Of a stretch of 64,000 nt of DNA, positions 33,456 to 42,072 are shown in pieces. The translations under genes and the position numbers were made by a program. Origin of the DNA: an uncultured SAR86 cluster bacterium (GTDB lineage: Bacteria; Pseudomonadota; Gammaproteobacteria; Magnimaribacterales; AG-339-G14); contig CABZIF010000002.1 in the NCBI GenBank assembly GCA_902525735.1, positions 69,072 through 133,071 of the forward strand, written 5' to 3'. A model generated the notes under the pieces. It was not told the DNA's origin. It made no database searches and saw nothing but the letters and a program-made list of their open reading frames with translations. Position 1 is the first letter of the stretch; each line of letters opens with the position of its first letter.

Positions 33456-35354
33456 ATGCACGATCTTGTCATTAGAAATGGTCTTATTGTTGATGGTTCA
33501 GGAAAGAAACCATTCATCGGTGATATAGCAATCGATAACGAAAACATATCTTTAGTTTCCAATTCTATAACAGAAAGAGGGAAAGAGGAGATTGATGCTG
33601 AAGGGAATTTAGTTACACCCGGATGGGTTGATATCCATACTCATTATGACGGACAAGTATGTTGGGATCCTTATTTGACTCCATCGAGTTGGCATGGAGT
33701 TACGACTGCTGTCATGGGAAATTGTGGAGTAGGCTTTGCCCCAGTTAGACCAGGTGAGGAAAATTTTTTGATACAGTTAATGGAAGGAGTCGAGGATATT
33801 CCAGGATCAGCCTTGCATGAAGGAATAGAATGGGGATGGGAAACTTTCCCAGAATTTTTAGATGCGATAGATAAGAAAGAATTTGTCATGGATCTTGGCT
33901 TTATGATAGGACATGGCCCTTTGAGAAGTTATGTTATGGGACACGATAGATGTCAAAATCAAGTCGATGCTTCTGATACAGAAATAGATAAGATGTCTGA
34001 ACTTGTAACAGAGGCTATCAATGCCGGGGCTTTAGGATTTAGCACCTCAAGAACTATTTTACACAGGGACATTTACGGAAAATATGTTCCTGGAACTGAG
34101 GCTAGTTCTGAAGAGATGAGAGCGCTTGCGTTTGGTGTGGACAAGGCTGGCGAAGGAACTTTAGAAATAACCTCTGATTGGCTAGATGAAGAGATTGAGA
34201 TGTCTTGGATGAAAGAATATGTGAAAAAAAGTAATTGTGGATTAACTTTTTTACAGACGAATGGAGATGCAGTTAAAACCATTTTATTTTCAGAAGAGCA
34301 TTATTTGAAGGGCAAAAATATTCGACCTCAATTTCCTGGAAGAAATGTAGGCTTAATGTTTGGCTTTGAAAGTTCTCTCAATCCTTTTATGCAATATCCG
34401 GCCTACAGAGAAATAGCTCATTTACCTCATGAGCAAAAATATGAAATCATGAAAGATCCTGATTTCAAAAATAAATTGTTGAGTCAAAAACCTGATCTCA
34501 AATCAGAAATAGATAAAAGACTTGCTGAACCCGATAATACTAAAACTAGAGAAGAGATTGAAAAAGATGCAGAACTGTTATCAAGTCTAACTACAAATTA
34601 TAAAACTCAATTCATTTTAGGTACTCCTCCAAATTACGAACCTAAACAAGAAGATAGTATTGCTGCAATTTCCTCAAATAAAGGTATTTCTGAACTAGAA
34701 GTTATGTTTGATGAAATGATGAAGAACAATGGCACAAATTTAATTTATGCTGCTTTTACTCCATACGATGACTACAAACTTAATTTTGTAGAACGAGCTT
34801 ATGGATTGAAATCTTCTGTTGCGGGGGGAAGCGACGGGGGAGCGCACTGTGGATTAATATGTGACGCAAGCATGCCAACGACAAATTTATCTCACTGGGC
34901 TAGAGATCGTGAAGTAGGGAAAAAGGTTCCTCTTGAAAAGTTAGTGAGAAAACAAACAAAAGATACAGCTGAAACTTTTGGATTATTTGATCGCGGCGAA
35001 ATTAAGTCAGGAATGTTGGCCGACATCAATGTTATAGATTTTAAAAAATTAAATGTTGGTCACCCAAAAATGATTCATGATTTGCCTCTTGGAGGAAAGC
35101 GTTTGGTTCAGGATGCTACAGGATATGTTGCCACAATAAAGAGAGGCCAAATAGTGAGTGAAAATGGAAGAGCAACTGGCTCACTTCCTGGAAATTTAAT
35201 TAGAGGAAAGCAGACCTGCAAGGTCAAATCTGAAATCTCTAAAGTTTCTCTGTTTGACAGAACAGTAAGGCTAATTTTGATAAAAATAGCCCAAATGTAT
35301 TGGAAATTTAACAAGAAAACAGTTAAGTCAACTATTGTTTCTTCGTCTAGTTAG
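33456..35354 (+). CDS. Amidohydrolase family protein (N-acyl-D-amino-acid deacylase-like)
   Basis: 632 aa; PGWVDIHTHYDGQVCWDP metal-binding motif, TTAVMGNCGVGFAP. Confidence 0.88.
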   Translation: MHDLVIRNGLIVDGSGKKPFIGDIAIDNENISLVSNSITERGKEEIDAEGNLVTPGWVDIHTHYDGQVCWDPYLTPSSWHGVTTAVMGNCGVGFAPVRPGEENFLIQLMEGVEDIPGSALHEGIEWGWETFPEFLDAIDKKEFVMDLGFMIGHGPLRSYVMGHDRCQNQVDASDTEIDKMSELVTEAINAGALGFSTSRTILHRDIYGKYVPGTEASSEEMRALAFGVDKAGEGTLEITSDWLDEEIEMSWMKEYVKKSNCGLTFLQTNGDAVKTILFSEEHYLKGKNIRPQFPGRNVGLMFGFESSLNPFMQYPAYREIAHLPHEQKYEIMKDPDFKNKLLSQKPDLKSEIDKRLAEPDNTKTREEIEKDAELLSSLTTNYKTQFILGTPPNYEPKQEDSIAAISSNKGISELEVMFDEMMKNNGTNLIYAAFTPYDDYKLNFVERAYGLKSSVAGGSDGGAHCGLICDASMPTTNLSHWARDREVGKKVPLEKLVRKQTKDTAETFGLFDRGEIKSGMLADINVIDFKKLNVGHPKMIHDLPLGGKRLVQDATGYVATIKRGQIVSENGRATGSLPGNLIRGKQTCKVKSEISKVSLFDRTVRLILIKIAQMYWKFNKKTVKSTIVSSSS

Positions 35355-35366
35355 TATCTAACTAAA

Positions 35367-35966
35367 ATGTTTGTTTTGGGTATAACGGGTGGCATAGGCT
35401 CAGGCAAAACTGCTGTCACAGATATTTTTTCTGAATTCAATATAGACGTTATAGATGCTGATATTGCCTCAAGGAAAGCGGTAGAAAAAGGATCTTCCTG
35501 CCTCAAAGAAATAGAAGATCATTTTGGAAGTGAAATGATTTTAGAGGACGGTAATCTAGACAGGCAAAAACTTAGAGAAGTTATATTTGATAAAGAAGAA
35601 GAAAAAGATTGGCTGGAGAAATTATTACATCCTCAAATTTTAAAAATAATTAATAGCGAGCTAGCTGAATCAAAAACAATTTATACAATTCTTGTTTCTC
35701 CTCTGTTATTTGAAACTGGACAAAGTAAATTATGTTCCAGAACTTTATTAGTCGATGTCGAAGAAAAATTACAAATTTCCAGAGCTTCCAAAAGAGACAA
35801 TGTTTCAGAGGAACAAATCAAGGATATTATCGAAGCTCAAATGTCTAGATCAGATAAAATAAGTCATGCGGACGATATAGTAATAAATAATGGCTCTCTA
35901 GAAGACCTAAAAAAAGAAATAATTTCTTTGCATCATAATTATTTAAAATTGAGTAATAAAAAGTGA
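35367..35966 (+). CDS. coaE: Dephospho-CoA kinase
   Basis: 199 aa; GITGGIGSGKTAVTDIF P-loop; DIDADIASR. Confidence 0.95.
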   Translation: MFVLGITGGIGSGKTAVTDIFSEFNIDVIDADIASRKAVEKGSSCLKEIEDHFGSEMILEDGNLDRQKLREVIFDKEEEKDWLEKLLHPQILKIINSELAESKTIYTILVSPLLFETGQSKLCSRTLLVDVEEKLQISRASKRDNVSEEQIKDIIEAQMSRSDKISHADDIVINNGSLEDLKKEIISLHHNYLKLSNKK

Positions 35967-36118
35967 AATGTCATCACTGTAAAAAAAAATTTCAAGTTGA
36001 AGATAAAAAATATTTACCATTTTGTTCTTCAAGGTGTAAATCTTTAGATTTGTCGAATTGGTTATCTGAAGTTAATAAGATTTCTAGTTCAGAAATTCCG
36101 GAACAAGATAAATTTTAA
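35963..36118 (+). CDS. yacG: YacG-like zinc-binding DNA gyrase inhibitor (GTG start; absent from supplied ORF track)
   Basis: 51 aa MKCHHCKKKFQVEDKKYLPFCSSRCKSLDLSNWLSEVNKISSSEIPEQDKF; CxxC...CxxxC; GTGA overlap with coaE, a conserved neighbour. Confidence 0.88.
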   Translation: MKCHHCKKKFQVEDKKYLPFCSSRCKSLDLSNWLSEVNKISSSEIPEQDKF

Positions 36119-36648
36119 AAAAAACAATCAATCCCTGAAATTCCTGTTCCACCGTGATTAATAGACTCACTCAAGTCTTCTCTTTTGACTCCGCCCAATG
36201 CATAGCTAATTCCATTAAAATTTTTAGCAAGTTCTCCGAATTTTTTCCAGCCAATTTTTTTATTGCCATGTTTATTTTTAAGAACAGGTGAAATCAATAT
36301 GTAGTCACATTTCAATTGATTAGCTTTTTCTACTTCATTTTGATTGTGACATGAAGCGCCCAATAAAAAATTACATTCACGCTTTTCTTTATAATTCATT
36401 AAATCAATAGAAGTTAAATGAATGTTTTTTTTGCTGCCAATATCGTTTCTAGAATTATAGATAACAATTGAATTACTTTTTTTAGATGAGTTTTCTATTT
36501 CTTCTAATAAGTCTTGAGTATAAAAAGCTTCGTCTAATCTGATGATTAAAGCCTTTTTTACTCCTTCAAAAAAATTTTCAACCTTTTTAAGAAAATCTTT
36601 TTTTGGACGAAGAGGCGTTATACCAATGTACTTAACTTCTGTAATCAC
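36115..36648 (-). CDS. Standalone ThiE/TenI-like (thiamine monophosphate synthase fold) protein
   Basis: 177 aa; YILISPVLKNKHGNKKIGWKKFGELAKNFNGISYALGGVKREDLSESINHGGTGISGI; directly downstream of argJ. Confidence 0.75.
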   Translation of the reverse strand: MITEVKYIGITPLRPKKDFLKKVENFFEGVKKALIIRLDEAFYTQDLLEEIENSSKKSNSIVIYNSRNDIGSKKNIHLTSIDLMNYKEKRECNFLLGASCHNQNEVEKANQLKCDYILISPVLKNKHGNKKIGWKKFGELAKNFNGISYALGGVKREDLSESINHGGTGISGIDCFF

Positions 36649-37807
36649 TATTTATTGATATATATTCTTTCGAAAGATCAGAGCCTATAACGGTAAATGA
36701 ATTTTTAGACTTTCCGATTGATAATTCCAAATTAATTTTTCTTTTTCTAAATTCTTTTTGCCCAAAATTTTCCTTATAATTTTTGGATAAATTTCCATTT
36801 TTTAGCACATTATATTTTCCAATTTTCAGGGACAAATTTTCGATCTTAAATTCATCAACCTCCGCATTTCCAGCAGCTACAATTATTCTTCCCCAATTAG
36901 GATCCTCACCGTAAGCTGCAGTTTTAACTAAAGGCGAGTTAGCTATCTTCATCGCAACTTTTTTACAATTAGCCTCAGAAGATAACCCCGTAACTTTTAT
37001 GTTGAGTAATTTTGTTGATCCTTCGCCATCTAATACTAGCTTTTCAGACAATTTGCTAAAAATTGAAAAAATATCTTTTTCTATTTTTTTAGAATAGTTT
37101 TTAAAATTAACTTTGCTCGAGCCAGTTGCAACAAGAATACTAGAATCACTAGGCGATTGATCGCCATCAATAGAAATAGCGTTGAAGGTCTTATCACAAA
37201 TTCTTTTATGTAATTTTCTCAAAGTAAGCTCTGGAATCTTCAAATCTGTAAAAACATAGCTAAGCGTAGTAGCCATATTTGGTTCTATCATTCCAACACC
37301 TTTTGCGATACCAACTATGTGATACTTTTTGGAACCCGCTTTAAAAGGAAGTTTAATAATTTTACTTTTCGTATCTGTGGTCATAATGGCTTTTGCAAAA
37401 TCATCCCATGAATTTTTACTCAAGTTTTTAAAACATTTGTTAAAAGCCGAAGAAAGTTGCTTCACATCCAAAAGTTGTCCTACGACACCTGTTGAGAAAG
37501 GTAATATTTGAGTAGTTGAAATATTAGTTAAATTAGATATTTCTTGAATAAGTTTTTTTGCATCTGAAACTCCCTTTTTTCCAGTTGCTGCATTCGCATT
37601 ACCTGCATTTATTGCCAGCATCTTTTTGCCTTTCATTTTCGCTTCAAGTTGATCTAGGCATATTTGAACAGGAGCAGATTTAAATTTATTTGAAGTGAAT
37701 AAACCTGAAATCTTTGCATCAGAATTCAATTCAACTAATGTTGTATCTAAGCGATGCCCATAAGTTGTTTTTGTTGAAGCACAACCTATTTTTATTTGCT
37801 CTATCAT
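36632..37807 (-). CDS. argJ: Glutamate N-acetyltransferase / amino-acid acetyltransferase
   Basis: 391 aa; GMIEPNMATTLSYVFTDL autocleavage site, AAYGEDPNWGRIIVAAGNA. Confidence 0.95.
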   Translation of the reverse strand: MIEQIKIGCASTKTTYGHRLDTTLVELNSDAKISGLFTSNKFKSAPVQICLDQLEAKMKGKKMLAINAGNANAATGKKGVSDAKKLIQEISNLTNISTTQILPFSTGVVGQLLDVKQLSSAFNKCFKNLSKNSWDDFAKAIMTTDTKSKIIKLPFKAGSKKYHIVGIAKGVGMIEPNMATTLSYVFTDLKIPELTLRKLHKRICDKTFNAISIDGDQSPSDSSILVATGSSKVNFKNYSKKIEKDIFSIFSKLSEKLVLDGEGSTKLLNIKVTGLSSEANCKKVAMKIANSPLVKTAAYGEDPNWGRIIVAAGNAEVDEFKIENLSLKIGKYNVLKNGNLSKNYKENFGQKEFRKRKINLELSIGKSKNSFTVIGSDLSKEYISINSDYRS

Positions 37808-40419
37808 TTTCTTTTTTTTCGATTTGCTTTGGCTTGCATTCTTCTTAACTTTCTATTTCCTTCTGAAAGAGAAGGCTTTTCAACGACTTTTGGACTTTCT
37901 AATTCTTTTGTATCAAATAATGATGGGGTGTCAGGACGCTGAGAAACCATTTTTTTCGATTCTGGTTGAGACAAATTATTTTCGTTAGAAGAAATTGTTA
38001 TTTTTGATAAGTATCTTATTGATTCAAATTTAATATTTTCTAATAACCCCTGAAACATTTCGAAAGATTCTCGTTTGTACTCTAATCTAGGGTCTTTACC
38101 CGCATAACTTCTAAAACCAATATTTTGCCTTAACTGTTCCAAAGAATTGATATGATTTTTCCAAGATTGGTCTATAACTTGCAAGACTATTTGCTTTTCT
38201 ACCTCACTAAAAATATCTTTATGTAAATCTGATTTCTCATCATATTTTTTTTGCAAGGCTATAATTATTTCTTCATTTGATTTTTCTAAATCTAATTCTT
38301 CATTATCTAAAATATCTTTAACACCGATTCTTAAATCATATTCATTATCTAAAACCTCTTCAAAGTCTTTAATTTTCCAATTAGATTCAATTTCATATTC
38401 TGGTATAAATTTTTGAAACAGATTAGACATAACATCTAGTCTCATAGTTCTTACAAGCTCAGAAATGTTATCTTCCCGCAATATTTCTTTTCTTTGTTCA
38501 TATATAACTTTTCTCTGTTCGTTTAGCACATCATCAAATTCAAGAATCCTTTTTCTAATGTCAAAATTTCTACCCTCAACTCTTCTTTGAGCTCTTTCTA
38601 TGGCATTAGTTAGCATTCGATGCTCAATCGCCTCTCCTGGTTGCATTCCACCAACGGATTTCATTAAATTTTTCATTCTATCGGGTGCAAAAATTTGCAT
38701 TAAAGGATCTTCTAGAGATAAAAAAAATTGAGTAGAACCAGGATCTCCTTGACGTGCGCACCTACCTCTTAACTGGTTATCAATTCTTCTAGATTCATGT
38801 CTTTCAGTGCCAATGACATGGAGGCCCCCTGTATTTAAAACTTGATTTTTATTTTCTAAATTTTCTGGAAGTCCTCCTAACACTATATCAGTTCCTCTTC
38901 CAGCCATATTTGTCGCAATCGTCACAGATCCTGATCTGCCGGCTTGAGCAATTATGTCTGCTTCTTGTTCATTTTGTCGCGCATTTAATACTCTGTGGTC
39001 TATTTTCTTTTCTTTTAATTTTCGTGAAATTAATTCAGAGGTTTCGACTGATATTGTTCCGACCAAGATAGGATTACCTTGTTTATTAACTTCAATTATA
39101 TTTTCAACGATTGCGTTATATTTTTCTTCAAGAGTCAAAAAGATTTTGTCTTCTCCATCAACCCTAATCATAGGAAGATTAGTAGGAATTGCCACAGTTT
39201 CTAAACCATAAATTTCTTCGAATTCAGCTGCTTCTGTTTTTGCTGTACCTGTCATACCAGAAAGAACTTCGAAGGATCTAAAAAAATTCTGAAAAGTTGT
39301 TGAAGCAAGAGTTTGACTCTCAACTTGAATTTGAAGACCTTCTTTCATTTCTAAAGCCTGGTGAACTCCACCGGATAGCCTTCTACCTGGCATTGCTCTT
39401 CCAGTATTAGTATCAATAAGTACAATTTTTTTATCGTTTACTAAATAGTCTATGTTCTTTTGAAAAAGTAGGTTTGCTCTTAAAATTGAGGTAAGCATAT
39501 CTAAATGTTTTAAATTTTCTGTGGCATATAGAGTATCCGTAGTAGCGATGATTCCACTTTCTTTAAGATTTTTTTCAATTTTTTCATGACCTTGATTTGA
39601 AAATTCTATTGAATTAGAAGCAAGGTCAATTAGGTAATCGCCTTTCTTTACAACTTCTCCAGTTTCTGGATCTAAGAGTTCTTCTTTTAAAGAGGGAATG
39701 ATTTTTCTTAGCTCTCTATATAAAGAAGAATTATCCTCAGCAACACCGCTTATAATTAGGGGGGTCCTAGCCTCATCAATTAAAATAGAATCAACCTCGT
39801 CAACTACTGCAAAGTAAGGGTCTCTCATAGCTTGATGTTCTTTTTTTAAAATCATGTTATCTCTAAGAAAATCAAAACCAATTTCATTATTTGTTACATA
39901 TACAACGTCATTTGAGTAAGCATCTTTTCTTGAAATTTGGTCTAAATCAGACAGAACGTAACCTACGGTCATATTTAATTTTTCATAGATTGGACGCATC
40001 CATAAAGCATCTCTTTTAGCAAGATATTCATTTGCAGTAATTACTAAAGTACTTTTTTCAGTTAAAGCATTTAAGTAGCAGGGAAGAGTGGCAACCAGAG
40101 TTTTACCTTCACCAGTTGCCATTTCAGCGATTTTTCCATCATTAAGAATTATTCCACCTAATAATTGGCAATCATAATGTCTCAGACCTATAGATCTTTT
40201 GCTTGCTTCTCTAACAGCGGCAAATGCCTCAGGTAAAATACTCTCTAAAGAATTTCCTTCAGATAGAGATGTCTTAAATAAATTAGTTTTAGATTTTAAT
40301 TCTTCGTCAGACAAGACTTCGAATTCTTTTTCAAGACCATTTATTGTTGCAACAATTTTTTCAGCATTCTTTAAAGCTTTTTTATCTTTATCGCCAAATA
40401 CAAAGCTTAAAAATGACAT
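37804..40419 (-). CDS. secA: Preprotein translocase ATPase SecA
   Basis: 871 aa; RHYDCQLLGGIILNDGKIAEMATGEGKTLVATLP; VVDEVDSILIDEARTPLIISG. Confidence 0.98.
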   Translation of the reverse strand: MSFLSFVFGDKDKKALKNAEKIVATINGLEKEFEVLSDEELKSKTNLFKTSLSEGNSLESILPEAFAAVREASKRSIGLRHYDCQLLGGIILNDGKIAEMATGEGKTLVATLPCYLNALTEKSTLVITANEYLAKRDALWMRPIYEKLNMTVGYVLSDLDQISRKDAYSNDVVYVTNNEIGFDFLRDNMILKKEHQAMRDPYFAVVDEVDSILIDEARTPLIISGVAEDNSSLYRELRKIIPSLKEELLDPETGEVVKKGDYLIDLASNSIEFSNQGHEKIEKNLKESGIIATTDTLYATENLKHLDMLTSILRANLLFQKNIDYLVNDKKIVLIDTNTGRAMPGRRLSGGVHQALEMKEGLQIQVESQTLASTTFQNFFRSFEVLSGMTGTAKTEAAEFEEIYGLETVAIPTNLPMIRVDGEDKIFLTLEEKYNAIVENIIEVNKQGNPILVGTISVETSELISRKLKEKKIDHRVLNARQNEQEADIIAQAGRSGSVTIATNMAGRGTDIVLGGLPENLENKNQVLNTGGLHVIGTERHESRRIDNQLRGRCARQGDPGSTQFFLSLEDPLMQIFAPDRMKNLMKSVGGMQPGEAIEHRMLTNAIERAQRRVEGRNFDIRKRILEFDDVLNEQRKVIYEQRKEILREDNISELVRTMRLDVMSNLFQKFIPEYEIESNWKIKDFEEVLDNEYDLRIGVKDILDNEELDLEKSNEEIIIALQKKYDEKSDLHKDIFSEVEKQIVLQVIDQSWKNHINSLEQLRQNIGFRSYAGKDPRLEYKRESFEMFQGLLENIKFESIRYLSKITISSNENNLSQPESKKMVSQRPDTPSLFDTKELESPKVVEKPSLSEGNRKLRRMQAKANRKKRK

Positions 40420-40436
40420 GCTGTATTTAATAAAAA

Positions 40437-41357
40437 TTATCCCGAACTAGGATCAATTATAGGCTCAATATATCTTATTTCAGGGGCATCACCGTCTGAA
40501 GATATTACTTCCCAAGCATCTGGCAATTCTAATAATCTGTTAAGTAGTAAATTGTTAAGTGAATGACCTGATTTGTAACCTTCAAATTCGGCTACGATAT
40601 TGTATTGAAGTAGATATAGATCTCCTATTACATCTAATATTTTGTGTTTAACTAATTCTTCACTTGATCTGAGTCCTTCTTGGTTTAATATTTCGTCTTC
40701 TCCAATTACAACAGCATTTTTCTCGCTACCACCTAAAGCAAGTTTATTTTTTTTCATGTAGTCAATATCACTAACAAAACCATATGTTCTAGCTCTAGAA
40801 ATTTCTTTTAAAAAAGTAGTTGAATTAAAGTCAACTGTTGATGTGCTGTTATATTTTTTTTGTTTTTCGTCGTCATAGACCAGGGCGTAAGTTACCTTAA
40901 ATCCGTTGTAGGGAGCCAACTTTGCATATGCTCCGTCAGGCGTTTCGACCTTAATTTCTTCTTTTATTTTTATGAATTTTTTTGGTTTAGATTGCTGTTT
41001 TATTCCCGCAGATTGAATCAAAAATACAAATGGACTTGCACTACCATCCATAATAGGTACTTCCATGTCATCAACTTCAACAATTACGTTATCTATTCCT
41101 AAACCAGCAAATGCAGACATTAAATGTTCAATAGTTGCTATTTGGGTCTCTCCTTCAACTAAAGTAGTTGCTAAAGTAGTCGCTCCTACATTATCAACAA
41201 TAGCCTTGATTTCAACTTGTGGATTTAAATCTATTCTTCTAAAAATAATTCCGGTGTCCTCATCTGCTGGAAATAAATTTAATTTTATTTGTCTTCCAGA
41301 GTGCAATCCTACGCCGGTTGCGCTGATAGGATTAGTGAGTGTTCTTTGAACTAACAT
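40437..41357 (-). CDS. lpxC: UDP-3-O-acyl-N-acetylglucosamine deacetylase
   Basis: 306 aa; RTLTNPISATGVGLHSG, EHLMSAFAGLGIDNV, HKILDVIGDLYLL, GHSLNN. Confidence 0.97.
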   Translation of the reverse strand: MLVQRTLTNPISATGVGLHSGRQIKLNLFPADEDTGIIFRRIDLNPQVEIKAIVDNVGATTLATTLVEGETQIATIEHLMSAFAGLGIDNVIVEVDDMEVPIMDGSASPFVFLIQSAGIKQQSKPKKFIKIKEEIKVETPDGAYAKLAPYNGFKVTYALVYDDEKQKKYNSTSTVDFNSTTFLKEISRARTYGFVSDIDYMKKNKLALGGSEKNAVVIGEDEILNQEGLRSSEELVKHKILDVIGDLYLLQYNIVAEFEGYKSGHSLNNLLLNRLLELPDAWEVISSDGDAPEIRYIEPIIDPSSG

Positions 41358-41368
41358 CTTTTATTATT

Positions 41369-42070
41369 TTAAGTTCTTTGTCTTTTCGCTTCAAATAGAA
41401 TAACAGATGTTGCATTAGAGACGTTAAGGCTTTCCAATCTCGAATCAATAGGAATTTTAATTTGTCTATCGGCTTCATTTGCTAAAAATTTTTGAATTCC
41501 TTTTTCCTCTGAGCCGAATATTAAAGCTTTAGGGCCTTCAAAATCTAAGTCAAAATAATTTTTCTTAGCTTCACCCGAACATGCATAAATTTCAACAGAA
41601 TAATTTTTTAGTATTTTGACTGTATTTCGTAAATTGCTTACAACGATTACAGGAATTATTTCTGAAGCAGCCTTAGATACTTTCCTCACAGTAGGGGTGA
41701 GATGACAAGCTCTATCCTTTGGAATAATAACTGCATCAACACTTGCCCCAAGGGAACTTCTTAAAATAGATCCTAGATTTTGCGGATCCTGTATATGATC
41801 TAAAACAACTAAGAGAGGATCTTTTTTCTTCATAATATTATTTTCTAAAAATTTTATATCTTCCATCTCTCTAGGATAGAAATAAGCTTCAAACCTTTTA
41901 GTTTTATCAAAGATTATTGCAGTAGAATTTTTTTCTGCAAGAGAAATAATATTCAGAATTCTTGAATCTTTAGATTTTCTTTTTACTATAATTTTTTCAA
42001 TTTTTTTTGGATCATTCTCCAAAAGAGTTTTGATAAAATTAATATCTTGAGTGTTTAACGATCTACTCAT
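41369..42070 (-). CDS. rlmB: 23S rRNA (guanosine-2'-O)-methyltransferase, SpoU/TrmH family
   Basis: 233 aa; LVVLDHIQDPQNLGSILRS, FGSEEKGI, IPIDSRLESLNVSNATSVILFE. Confidence 0.9.
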   Translation of the reverse strand: MSRSLNTQDINFIKTLLENDPKKIEKIIVKRKSKDSRILNIISLAEKNSTAIIFDKTKRFEAYFYPREMEDIKFLENNIMKKKDPLLVVLDHIQDPQNLGSILRSSLGASVDAVIIPKDRACHLTPTVRKVSKAASEIIPVIVVSNLRNTVKILKNYSVEIYACSGEAKKNYFDLDFEGPKALIFGSEEKGIQKFLANEADRQIKIPIDSRLESLNVSNATSVILFEAKRQRT

Positions 42071-42072
42071 AT

